Source: DATLRC01 sp035534895
Lineage (GTDB): Bacteria; Patescibacteriota; Saccharimonadia; Saccharimonadales; UBA4665
Assembly: GCA_035534895.1 (NCBI GenBank)
Contig: DATLRC010000011.1
Location: 1-6,320 of the forward strand
Length of the DNA: 6,320 bases
Direction of reading: 5' to 3'
Both the position numbers and the translations under genes were made by a program. The notes under the pieces are model-generated. The model did no database searches. It was not told the origin of the DNA and was given only the letters and a program-made list of their open reading frames with translations. Below are positions 1-5,813 of the stretch, one piece after another (within the stretch, counting starts at the first letter, position 1; every line of letters begins with the position of its first letter).

Positions 1-120
1 AAAAGCGACTTGCAGTGGGTACTTTTATGACTACTACCTAGGTGGGTTCTCGACGCTCATGTTCGTCAACCTTTATTAATTATAGCTTGTGGATGATGCA
101 AAATATTAGCTGGCTGGGAC

Positions 121-160
121 TATGGCCGGATTTTCGAACCTTGTTATTAATGTAGCCATA
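121..160 (-). repeat. TTCGAAC spacer motif inside an inverted repeat
   Basis: The arms TATGGC (121-126) and GCCATA (155-160) are perfect 6-base complements. They enclose GGATTTTCGAACC (128-140), one of four copies of TTCGAAC in the window, all in the same orientation and all between genes. Read on the minus strand it is GGTTCGAAAATCC, which resembles a tRNA T-loop but cannot form a proper T-stem. It lies just downstream of the PIN toxin gene. The role is unknown; a decayed tRNA end or a recombination site are possibilities. The rest of 1-179 shows no gene. Confidence 0.35.
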
Positions 161-179
161 ACTTAGATATTTTAGGTGA

Positions 180-614
180 TTAAATATCGTTCTCTAAGTA
201 TTTGAAAATGTATTTAAGGTTACTAGGATGAAAAATTTGAACACCTCGAAACGATTTTAAACTTATTAAGTCTCTATCTGCCGTAATAATGAGATCAGCG
301 TTAGCCTCAATCGCGCATTCTAAAATGCGATTGTCGTCAGGATCAGTCGGCACCTCATCCAGTGTGACCCTAGGGTTAACGACTGTCGTAATGCTTTTAA
401 TAGCTTCGATATATTCGACGGCAAGTGGTCGCGTAAACTTTAGTCTTTCTTCTAGTTTTTCTTGAACTTCTTCTAATATCACGGGTGAACTATACAGCAG
501 GAACTTGTTTTGGGGTGGTTTTGCAAAATCAAGCCAGTAGTCTACATAACCTCCAGGCATACCTGCGGCCATGACAAAGATATTGGTATCAAAAACTACT
601 TTCAAGGGTTGCAT
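180..614 (-). CDS. PIN-domain toxin (putative RNase) of a type II toxin-antitoxin pair
   Basis: This 144-residue protein fits the PIN family 'putative toxin component' group (COG1569-like). PIN toxins are metal-dependent ribonucleases that block growth by cutting tRNA, rRNA or mRNA when their antitoxin is lost. The acidic residues expected for the metal site are visible: D9 in VVFDTN, E48/E49 in ILEEV, D93/D94 in DPDDNRILECA and D113/D115 in ITADRDL. The length is normal and no key residue is missing, so it looks active. The start lies 7 bases after the antitoxin stop, with no strong ribosome binding site, which suggests translational coupling to the antitoxin. The RNA target cannot be told from sequence. 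The family call is firm; the toxin role rests on the family and the neighbour. Confidence 0.9.
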   Translation of the reverse strand: MQPLKVVFDTNIFVMAAGMPGGYVDYWLDFAKPPQNKFLLYSSPVILEEVQEKLEERLKFTRPLAVEYIEAIKSITTVVNPRVTLDEVPTDPDDNRILECAIEANADLIITADRDLISLKSFRGVQIFHPSNLKYIFKYLENDI

Positions 615-621
615 AGTTTAG

Positions 622-837
622 TTAGCCTAAAAATGCTTCCGCGTCGTCAATTGACTCAATACCTAGAGCCAAAAACTTCTCTTTACCGATTTTTTGTATT
701 TTAGTAAGGGTCCGGTTGAACGTGTAGGTTTTGTACATATCACGAAAAATATCACTTTTAGTGCGGTTCTCTTCTTTAGATAGCTGTTCTAGCTCATTTT
801 TTGTTCTTTCGTCTACCGAGAAACTAATAACGCTCAT
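622..837 (-). CDS. Ribbon-helix-helix (CopG/MetJ-type) antitoxin
   Basis: This is a 71-residue protein. Residues 2-8 (SVISFSV) form a likely DNA-binding beta strand, residues 10-22 a first helix, and residues 26-38 (TKSDIFRDMYKTY region) a second helix after a turn, the usual ribbon-helix-helix order. The acidic C-terminal tail (about 45-71) would be the part that wraps the toxin. Such antitoxins dimerise, neutralise the cognate toxin and repress their own promoter. The gene is first in the operon with the PIN toxin directly downstream, the classical order. A ribosome binding site, AAAGG, sits about 8 bases before the ATG. The family is inferred from pattern and context, not from a database match. 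Confidence 0.83.
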   Translation of the reverse strand: MSVISFSVDERTKNELEQLSKEENRTKSDIFRDMYKTYTFNRTLTKIQKIGKEKFLALGIESIDDAEAFLG

Positions 838-900
838 GTTATACCTTTCATCTTAGTTGTATGACCGTAGTATAGTACATAATTATTAAATTATACATAG

Positions 901-925
901 ATAGTTAATAAGATTTAATAACTAT
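901..925. promoter_or_regulatory. Candidate antitoxin operator (inverted repeat)
   Basis: ATAGTTA (901-907) and TAACTAT (919-925) are perfect 7-base inverted arms around an 11-base spacer, 64-88 bases upstream of the antitoxin start. Ribbon-helix-helix antitoxins usually bind such repeats to repress their own operon. The region is very AT-rich, so a chance repeat is possible. A TATACT-like -10 box lies nearer the gene, but no convincing -35 box was found. Confidence 0.3.
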
Positions 926-928
926 TAA

Positions 929-938
929 ATTTTCGAAC
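929..938 (-). repeat. TTCGAAC spacer motif, second copy
   Basis: ATTTTCGAAC at 929-938 is identical over ten bases to the copy at 130-139, and in the same orientation. It follows the candidate antitoxin operator and has no hairpin-forming flanks. It is listed because all four TTCGAAC copies lie in spacers and none in genes. Confidence 0.35.
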
Positions 939-984
939 TTACCTACAGATTAGTATGGGAATGTAATCCTTCAATTATAGATAT

Positions 985-1034
985 CTAACCTCTGTTAGCG
1001 TCCCCTATAGCTGGGATGAGGGATTCGAACCCTC
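985..1034 (-). repeat. Spacer module, copy 1 (CCTCTGTTA ... TTCGAACCC)
   Basis: On the plus strand this block starts with CTAACCTCTGTTAG (985-998), a 5-base stem with a CTCT loop, and ends with GAGGGATTCGAACCCTC (1018-1034). A related block lies at 2532-2577, with CCTCTGTTA and a GAACC end at nearly the same spacing. One module therefore follows purD and the other follows the TIR gene, each in that gene's reading direction. It may be a structured RNA end, a recombination site or a remnant of one. Two copies of moderate similarity are weak evidence, so the homology is tentative. Confidence 0.4.
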
Positions 1035-1079
1035 CATAGTATATTACAATCCGTCATGCGGACTCACCTCATACTAGCT
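1009..1079 (-). other. tRNA-like 3' remnant abutting the purD stop codon
   Basis: Read on the minus strand, two hairpins have exact tRNA geometry. One is a 17-base anticodon-arm-like hairpin (1048-1064: stem AGTCC/GGATT, 7-base loop GCATGAC). After a 13-base variable-like stretch comes a 17-base T-arm (1018-1034: stem GAGGG/CCCTC, loop TTCGAAT). No D-arm or 5' acceptor strand precedes them, because purD ends there; the loop lacks the universal U33, and no CCA follows. A functional tRNA is therefore unlikely. A competing long stem also exists (ATGAGG 1016-1021 with CCTCAT 1067-1072, AGCT 1009-1012 with AGCT 1076-1079) and could act in transcription termination. A tRNA fragment left by integration is one reading. 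Confidence 0.4.
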
Positions 1080-2374
1080 TATAATTCACCCCTGACAAAA
1101 TGATTTAATAAGGCTTTTGCTCCAATATCTGACCTTACTTTTTTACCCTCAAATCGAATCTTTTCCATAGCAGCGTAACCCGAATCCAATGCAGCGCCTA
1201 ATGTCTCACCCATAGCTGTTACGCCTAGAACTCTTCCTCCGGATGTAAAATATTCTCCATCTTGCTCGGATGCTCCTGCTAAGAATACCTTTACGCCATC
1301 CATGTTCTCGGCCGCATCAAGGCCGTATATACGTTTACCCTTTTTATATGGGCCCGGATAACCGCCTGAAGCGGCAACTATGCATACGGCGAAGTCCTTA
1401 GACCATTGAAGCTCTACTTCATTTAGATGATGAGAAAGTGCTGCTGTGATAATGTCTAGTAAATCCGACTTTAACCTACGCATGTATACCTGTGTTTCGG
1501 GATCACCGAAGCGGGCATTATATTCAAGCACATTGAGATCTTTGTCATTGACCATAGCCCCGGGATAGAGTAACCCTCGGAAATCGTTACCTTCATTATG
1601 CATTGCACTTAGAATCGGTTTAACTATCACTAACCCAGACTCATTTACTCTTTCTTGGCTAAACCATGGAACTGGAGAGATAGTTCCCATCCCGCCAGTA
1701 TTAAGTCCTCGATCTCCCTCGTCAGCTTTTTTATGATCTTGTGATGATGGAAACATGTGATATGTTTCGCCATCGCAAATCGCGTGGAAAGATATTTCCT
1801 GTCCATCTAAATAGTCCTCTATTACCACCTCATTACCTGCTTCACCGAATAATTTTCTAACTACAATGTCATCTACCGCTTCATGAGCAGCATAGACTGT
1901 TAAACACTCTAGTGCACCTTTACCTAAAGCTAATCCACCAGCTTTAACATAAAGTGGTCTCTGTCTGATATCAATGTATTCATGGGCTTGAGCTGGATCA
2001 CTAAAAATCTCAAAAGTGGCAGTTGGTATACCATTTTCGTCCATTAGTCGTTTGGCGTATGGCTTAGATGATTCAATTCGTGCTGCTTTTTGAGTAGGAC
2101 CAAATGTGGGTATACCGACTAGTGACAAATCATCGACTACGCCCTTAGCAAGATCATCATCAGGTCCAACTACTACTAGGTCGATGTTATTATCCGGATC
2201 TCGAGCAAACGTTACATTATCCGGGCTGCTGGGAATAACTAATATATTGCCGGCTCTATCAGATTGAGCCAACTTCCATGCCAGCGCGCGTTCGCGGGCT
2301 CCATTTCCGATAACCATAACATTTAGCTGCTCTTGTGTCATTAGATGGTCATAGTTGGCATAGGCCTCGGGCAT
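1079..2374 (-). CDS. purD: Phosphoribosylamine-glycine ligase (GAR synthetase), diverged N-terminus
   Basis: PurD joins glycine to phosphoribosylamine using ATP, the second step of purine synthesis, in the cytoplasm. The 431 residues cover the whole family length. ATP-grasp signatures are clear: ESSKPYAKRLM (101-111), KAGGLALGKGA (144-154), IEDYLDGQEISF (185-196), SSQDHKKADEGDRGLNTGGM (210-229), LEYNARFGDPETQ (283-295), then SGGYPG (336-341), GGRVLGV (379-385) and a C-terminal DIGAKAL (416-422). Oddities: the usual N-terminal GGREHA loop reads GARERA (25-30), the usual PGNAGT stretch is replaced by PSSPDNVTF (48-56), and KADGLAAGKG reads KAGGLALGKG. The substrate may thus differ from the standard one. 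No other purine gene is adjacent. Start: AGGA (2384-2387) sits 9 bases before this ATG, which favours it over Met12. Confidence 0.92.
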   Translation of the reverse strand: MPEAYANYDHLMTQEQLNVMVIGNGARERALAWKLAQSDRAGNILVIPSSPDNVTFARDPDNNIDLVVVGPDDDLAKGVVDDLSLVGIPTFGPTQKAARIESSKPYAKRLMDENGIPTATFEIFSDPAQAHEYIDIRQRPLYVKAGGLALGKGALECLTVYAAHEAVDDIVVRKLFGEAGNEVVIEDYLDGQEISFHAICDGETYHMFPSSQDHKKADEGDRGLNTGGMGTISPVPWFSQERVNESGLVIVKPILSAMHNEGNDFRGLLYPGAMVNDKDLNVLEYNARFGDPETQVYMRRLKSDLLDIITAALSHHLNEVELQWSKDFAVCIVAASGGYPGPYKKGKRIYGLDAAENMDGVKVFLAGASEQDGEYFTSGGRVLGVTAMGETLGAALDSGYAAMEKIRFEGKKVRSDIGAKALLNHFVRGEL

Positions 2375-2391
2375 AAATTATTTTCCTAATT

Positions 2392-2482
2392 ATATCGACA
2401 TATTAACAGTAAATTTAAAGACGGTTAAAGGCAACAATAAGCAGTATAAGTTGAGGGAAGCGGGATTCGAACCTATTAACAG
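2392..2482 (-). repeat. Pair of near-identical direct repeats in the purD leader
   Basis: ATTCGAACCTATTAACAG (2465-2482) and ATATCGACATATTAACAG (2392-2409) share TATTAACAG exactly and a similar CGA block, in the same orientation, 73 bases apart. The first contains the fourth TTCGAAC copy (2466-2472). On the minus strand the first reads GGTTCGAATCCCGC followed by TTCCCTC, which looks like a tRNA 3' end whose T-stem 5' strand (ATAGG) does not match. The pair lies upstream of purD and could be regulatory or a duplication left by recombination. Confidence 0.35.
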
Positions 2483-2531
2483 GGGCCGTTATATTTTACA
2501 AAGTTGATGAATCATTACGAGGAATATAGGT

Positions 2532-2577
2532 CTACCTCTGTTACGCTGCATCTGGCTGAGCAGCTCGGTCTAGAACC
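2532..2577 (-). repeat. Spacer module, copy 2 (CCTCTGTTA ... TAGAACC)
   Basis: CTACCTCTGTTA (2532-2543) matches the module at 985-997 except for one missing A. At comparable spacing it is followed by a GGCTGAGCAGC block and GGTCTAGAACC (2567-2577), which corresponds to GGATTCGAACC in copy 1. Internal self-complementarity includes GCTGC/GCAGC on the minus strand. It lies in the 270-base gap between the TIR gene and purD, which holds no supportable gene. Function is unknown. Confidence 0.38.
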
Positions 2578-2644
2578 ATAACCGTATATTTGTTCTTAGA
2601 TTATTTAACTGTGCCCCTATTTGAATGTACAGGTCTTGTAAGAG

Positions 2645-3741
2645 CTAACCACCAACGGAGATGTTAACTATTTTGAAATTTACTAGTTCTCGGAAAAGCT
2701 CGATGCCTTTATCGCTAAGCTTATCTTTATCGAACGCTATATACCCGATACCGCTAAAATTGGACGCCAAGGAAACGTCCTGTTCTTTAAAGATGATTAT
2801 TCTGTTCTCGTATAATACTGAAGCAGCTCCGAGCTCGTGAACTACATTTTCGCTTGGACGCCAAATTTCATTACCATCCTCGTCCTGAAACTTCTCATCC
2901 GCAGTAAATATAAGTATAGCTGCTCCACATTCACGCATGGTATCAGCGACTTTAGTCGGGATCGGTCGACCTGCGTTTGGTTCCACGACAGCCTGTTTGT
3001 GAGGGATACCATATTCATCCAAAATTTTAACCAGCTGCTCTAGCGGCTTGCTGTTCTTGCCATGTCCTAAGAAGATAGCGTTAGGTTGTTTTGCCTGGGG
3101 AGGCTCTGCCTGAAACGCAGATAGCTCTTTGATAATTTCCGGCTCATCTATAACATTTTCACTGTATTCAGCAGCCAAGTCTGTCAATGATTCGGTGGTT
3201 GTTATGAGGTTGGCGCTGCCCAAATCAACGTAGGTTTTATCCTTAATCTTTTTCAGGTAACCAACGTCTTCTGCATTCTGTACTATCAGTTCAAAAACGC
3301 GTTTACTACGGTCTTTGGGCACACCCATAGACTCCAAGACGTTAAATGCAATTCTCTCCACCGGTAAAGGCGAGCCATCATATTTTTCCAAGAAACGCTT
3401 AACCACCGTTGGTACTAGAACCGCTTGCCTTCGCGCCAACTTATCATCTCCGTCCTCTAGAGGCGATACTATTCGCCTACCCAAATCTGTGAGAGAAATT
3501 AATGACGCATTAGGCCCGCCATCAGTAATCCCATAACCAATCGCAGCCCCACATAGTGATCTAAAAGGGCCAGACGAGGGACTCATCTCTAAAGCCGCAG
3601 CTACATCTATGGGTCTCGTTGGTGACTTACCGTAATTTTCAGCTATAGCATTAGGGACTCGAAGAGCTTGTTCTAGCGAAACACTAGGAACATCAGCTTG
3701 GCTTATTTTTTTCGATTAGATCTCGATGTCTCTTCACTCAT
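2645..3741 (-). CDS. TIR-like (CAP12/Pycsar effector-type) protein, frame interrupted at A7 near the start
   Basis: The uninterrupted part opening at the first in-frame ATG (3586) gives 313 residues. Its C-terminal half (about 169-305) carries a TIR-like nucleotide-binding domain: IFLGHGKNSKPLEQL at the start, VVEPNAGRPIPTK, AAILIFTAD, and ENVVHELGAA with E251 as the likely catalytic glutamate, then FSGIGYIAF. Related domains cleave NAD+ in anti-phage defence. However, conserved-looking coding sequence continues upstream of 3586 (IDVAAALE, then SVSLEQALRVPNAIAENYG) with no start codon. A good ATG at 3741 opens MSEETSRSNRKK in the next frame and meets TAA directly after AAAAAAA (3706-3712). 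A -1 slip, or one extra A, yields 365 residues. The N-terminal part looks like a helical, DNA-binding-type region but is not assigned. It is transcribed away from the Mrr pair. Confidence 0.82.
3703..3714 (-). promoter_or_regulatory. Slippery A7 heptamer with immediate stop (-1 frameshift site)
   Basis: In the frame of the upstream ATG the codons are CGA AAA AAA TAA, that is A AAA AAA followed at once by a stop. This is the classic form of a -1 slippery heptamer, and long A runs also permit RNA polymerase slippage. A -1 move enters the long TIR frame. Alternatives are a phase-variable tract, a true mutation or a sequencing deletion of one A. No clear downstream stimulatory hairpin was identified. 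Confidence 0.5.
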
Positions 3742-3751
3742 AGTACCATGC

Positions 3752-3789
3752 TATCACTATCACAGGTAACATGCAAGGCATTCGCGAAT
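3752..3789. promoter_or_regulatory. Divergent control region between the TIR and Mrr genes
   Basis: The 55 bases between the divergent starts hold a tandem TATCAC TATCAC (3752-3763) and a perfect 10-base palindrome ATTCGCGAAT (3780-3789). Both could be protein-binding sites shared by the two operons. On the minus strand a weak TTGCAT, 17 bases, TAGCAT pair would place the transcript start at about the TIR ATG, so a leaderless message is possible. This is suggestive only. Confidence 0.25.
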
Positions 3790-3796
3790 ATTAGGT

Positions 3797-4004
3797 ATGT
3801 ATCCGTTACGCCCAATTTTTTATATTGGGATGCTTAATACAATACGGTCACCTTTGGTGCTCATCTTGGCTGGGGCGTGAGTTCCTTAAGATAACTTTAT
3901 CGGATCTAGATAGAGAAGTCGATATTGACGTCCAGGAGATCAGACAACTCATAGACGATGAGTCGGATGGCTCTGTGTCGGTTCCTGAAAAGGATATAGC
4001 GTAA
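3797..4004 (+). pseudogene. Small hydrophobic protein upstream of the Mrr gene, split between two frames
   Basis: From ATG 3797 one frame encodes 27 residues (MYPLRPIFYIGML..., hydrophobic, a possible membrane segment) and stops at TGA 3878. A second frame, one base on, reads REFLKITLSDLDREVDIDV and continues into an acidic tail ending at TAA 4002-4004. Removing one G from the GGGG at 3872-3875 fuses both parts into about 68 residues. The second part looks coding: it is charged and helix-like, it carries the AAGGA ribosome binding site of the next gene near its end, and its stop overlaps the Mrr start (TAATG). I do not recognise the protein. Either the gene is broken, the G run is a sequencing error, or only the second part is translated from an unseen start. 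Confidence 0.4.
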
Positions 4005-4564
4005 TGGCTCGGTCATATCGCAGACACTCTGATGATCACGTGGGGTTCATCCTGGTTATTCTTGTTACGGGGGCAGTCTGGGCACACAGAGCAGTATTAA
4101 CTAGGGTTGAGCACTACTTACCTGTCATATGGATCGCTATGGCCGGAATAGTGGGCATAGTAGTAATTACCAAACTTGGTATAAGAATAAATAAGAACAG
4201 GCGTCTACATCGAGCTGACCTAGTACATATAGATAATATGACTGGGCTTGAATTCGAGAAATACGTTGCCTATCTGCTCAGGGCTAAAGGATATAAGAAC
4301 GTAAGACTAACCGAAAAGTATGATTTAGGTGTAGATATTGTCGCTACCAAAGACGGTGTAACTTGGGGTATTCAGGTAAAACGTTATTCTGGGTTAGTTA
4401 AGGCTGATGCCGTAAGGCAGGTAGTTACAGCATTAAAGAAGTACAACTGTGATCAAGCTATGGTGATCACTAATAGTGTCTATAGTAAAACTGCACAAGA
4501 GCTAGCTAGATGCAACGGTTGCGTACTTATAGATCGAGCAGAGTTGGTGCTATGGGTGGAGTAG
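4004..4564 (+). CDS. Membrane-anchored Mrr-type restriction endonuclease
   Basis: This is a 186-residue protein. Residues 13-31 and 40-58 are two hydrophobic helices, followed by a basic stretch (RINKNRRLHR, 61-70) that should stay in the cytoplasm. Residues 78-186 form a PD-(D/E)xK domain of the Mrr family: GLEFEKYVAYLLRAKGY (81-97) with a conserved glutamate, DLGVD (107-111) with D111, and the IQVKRY strand (123-128) with Q124 and K126, followed by the usual AVRQVVTAL helix. The active site looks complete. Mrr nucleases cut modified or foreign DNA; the two-helix anchor would place cutting at the membrane, perhaps on incoming DNA. AAGGA sits about 8 bases before the ATG, inside the previous small ORF, whose stop it overlaps. 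Defence against DNA uptake or a competence role is inference. Confidence 0.86.
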   Translation: MARSYRRHSDDHVGFILVILVTGAVWAHRAVLTRVEHYLPVIWIAMAGIVGIVVITKLGIRINKNRRLHRADLVHIDNMTGLEFEKYVAYLLRAKGYKNVRLTEKYDLGVDIVATKDGVTWGIQVKRYSGLVKADAVRQVVTALKKYNCDQAMVITNSVYSKTAQELARCNGCVLIDRAELVLWVE

Positions 4565-4575
4565 TTGAATTATTG

Positions 4576-4602
4576 GCGGTTTAAGTAACGAAATTAATCC
4601 GC
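4576..4602. terminator. Hairpin between convergent genes, possible two-way terminator
   Basis: GCGG-T-TTAA (4576-4584) pairs with TTAA-T-CCGC (4594-4602), eight pairs with one T-T mismatch and a 9-base loop. It sits in the 44-base gap between the convergent Mrr gene and the next minus-strand gene, the expected place for a shared terminator. Neither side has a strong T run, so intrinsic termination is uncertain. Confidence 0.45.
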
Positions 4603-4608
4603 ACTTGA

Positions 4609-5760
4609 TTACTTCACTGAAATTTTAATAGACCTACATTGCTGCCCAAATACCATGCTTAAAATATCAGCTTTATCGATGCTTAAGTGAGTAGCTAGTG
4701 CTAATTTTATTTTTTGCTTTAACTGCTGCTTATTACGCTCTGTAGTGTAGTAGCAGAGATGGTTTGTCTCGGCATGTGGATTAATTGACGCAAATGAGCA
4801 ATCGGCGTGCATGTCATCGGCAGTTTCTATGTCTATGAAAAATAGCCTTTGTCTGTAGCGAAGATACTTTAGAAGTATATTTGCTGCAAAGGAATTTGCT
4901 GGTAACCCATGAGTAGCAGAGTTGCTAGGTAGCGGAAATTGGTTAGGATAACGTTCGGCCTGGTCAAACTTTGAAGCATGGGCGATATCACCATACTCAG
5001 ATCGTACTGTCCACAAGTCGGTTATAGCCTTTTCCTCGTCATCGGTGAGCTCGAGTATTTGCTTTGCCTCTGCTAATCGCTCTTTGAACTTCTTTTTGTT
5101 CGACAGAGCCCCCAATATAACCTCTACCGACTTTACGTGATCTAATGCTACTTTTTCAGGGCTGTCGAGAATAAAATTACCCACCGATGAACGGTATAAG
5201 TACTTTAGCGCACGCTCTAAAGTTTCGTCCTTTATGGCAAGCATTTGATCCAAGAAGTCCGAGGTATCTGTATGATTCCAGTCATTCATACTTGGTCTGT
5301 CGGGTAGGTAGACAAAACCACTTTCCAATTTAAAATTGGGATCAGTTTCATTGCTATTACCATCGATTAAATATATCTTGTTGATTTGATAAACATAAGG
5401 CTGGAATGCCACGTGTTCCCTACCAGAGTGTTGCTGTATGTCCTGCAAGTAAACAATAGACAGTATGCGGCACAGCCTGTCAATATTACGAATTGCCCCG
5501 CCCAAAGCACCTTTGGCGTCTTCTTCTTCTAGATCGTAGACAACGACGTGCTCGGACTTAATACAAACTGGATCTACGTATGGTAGTGCAGTTGCATAGG
5601 TTTGGTTGCCAAGCGTTTGGACAGAAAACACACCCTGTATAGGCGCAAAGTTGCGTTCCTCCTGCTCGGCAAAAGTTAATTTACTAATCTTACAATCAGA
5701 TATATTACCTTCTGGAAGTACCTCCCCTAATACCAGTGCATATACTCTAAATTTCAGCAT
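4609..5760 (-). CDS. Hypothetical protein with a possible HEPN-like C-terminal half
   Basis: I do not recognise this 383-residue protein. No signal peptide or membrane helix is visible. Residues 1-170 look like a mixed strand-rich domain. Residues 176-265 are helical, with a run of lysines (222-226) and the motif TVRSEYGDIAH (251-261): an arginine followed by a polar residue and a histidine eight positions later. This recalls the R...H motif of HEPN ribonucleases and of ApeA-like proteins, where the usual form is RN or RS, four to six residues, H; here the gap is one or more longer. The C-terminal part (290-383) is helical and basic. The neighbouring Mrr and TIR genes make a defence or RNase role plausible but unproven. 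It converges on the Mrr gene; the ribosome binding site is weak (AGAGAA). Confidence 0.8.
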   Translation of the reverse strand: MLKFRVYALVLGEVLPEGNISDCKISKLTFAEQEERNFAPIQGVFSVQTLGNQTYATALPYVDPVCIKSEHVVVYDLEEEDAKGALGGAIRNIDRLCRILSIVYLQDIQQHSGREHVAFQPYVYQINKIYLIDGNSNETDPNFKLESGFVYLPDRPSMNDWNHTDTSDFLDQMLAIKDETLERALKYLYRSSVGNFILDSPEKVALDHVKSVEVILGALSNKKKFKERLAEAKQILELTDDEEKAITDLWTVRSEYGDIAHASKFDQAERYPNQFPLPSNSATHGLPANSFAANILLKYLRYRQRLFFIDIETADDMHADCSFASINPHAETNHLCYYTTERNKQQLKQKIKLALATHLSIDKADILSMVFGQQCRSIKISVK

Positions 5761-5813
5761 ATGTATTCTCTGTGGTCATGATTTTGAAGTTCTCAACTTA
5801 TTGTATCACGCAC

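Noticed and set aside
2..79. C-terminal tail of a plus-strand gene (frame 2, ending TAA)
   Set aside because: Only 25 open codons, which is common by chance, with unusual composition (many Tyr and Gly) and no recognisable family.
510..704. Plus-strand ORF opposite the toxin-antitoxin pair
   Set aside because: It is antisense to two well-supported genes.
981..1034. Integron attC site
   Set aside because: ATCTAAC and GTTAGCG are only four bases apart and the second breaks the GTTRRRY rule; no attC-size fold with both cores was found.
1009..1100. A functional tRNA gene on the minus strand
   Set aside because: The anticodon-like and T arms are present, but there is no D-arm, no 5' acceptor strand pairing with ATCCCAG, no U33 and no CCA.
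2389..2394. Perfect TATAAT on the minus strand as the purD promoter
   Set aside because: Transcription from it would begin within or after the AGGA ribosome binding site, and no -35 box sits at the right distance.
2541..2579. A tmRNA tag peptide (MVLDRAAQPDAA then stop) before a T-arm-like sequence
   Set aside because: The T-stem does not pair, no matching 5' acceptor is present, and the distance and pseudoknot content do not fit a tmRNA.
2837..3536. Plus-strand ORFs opposite the TIR gene
   Set aside because: They are shadows of the minus-strand coding frame, with no ribosome binding site or recognisable domain.
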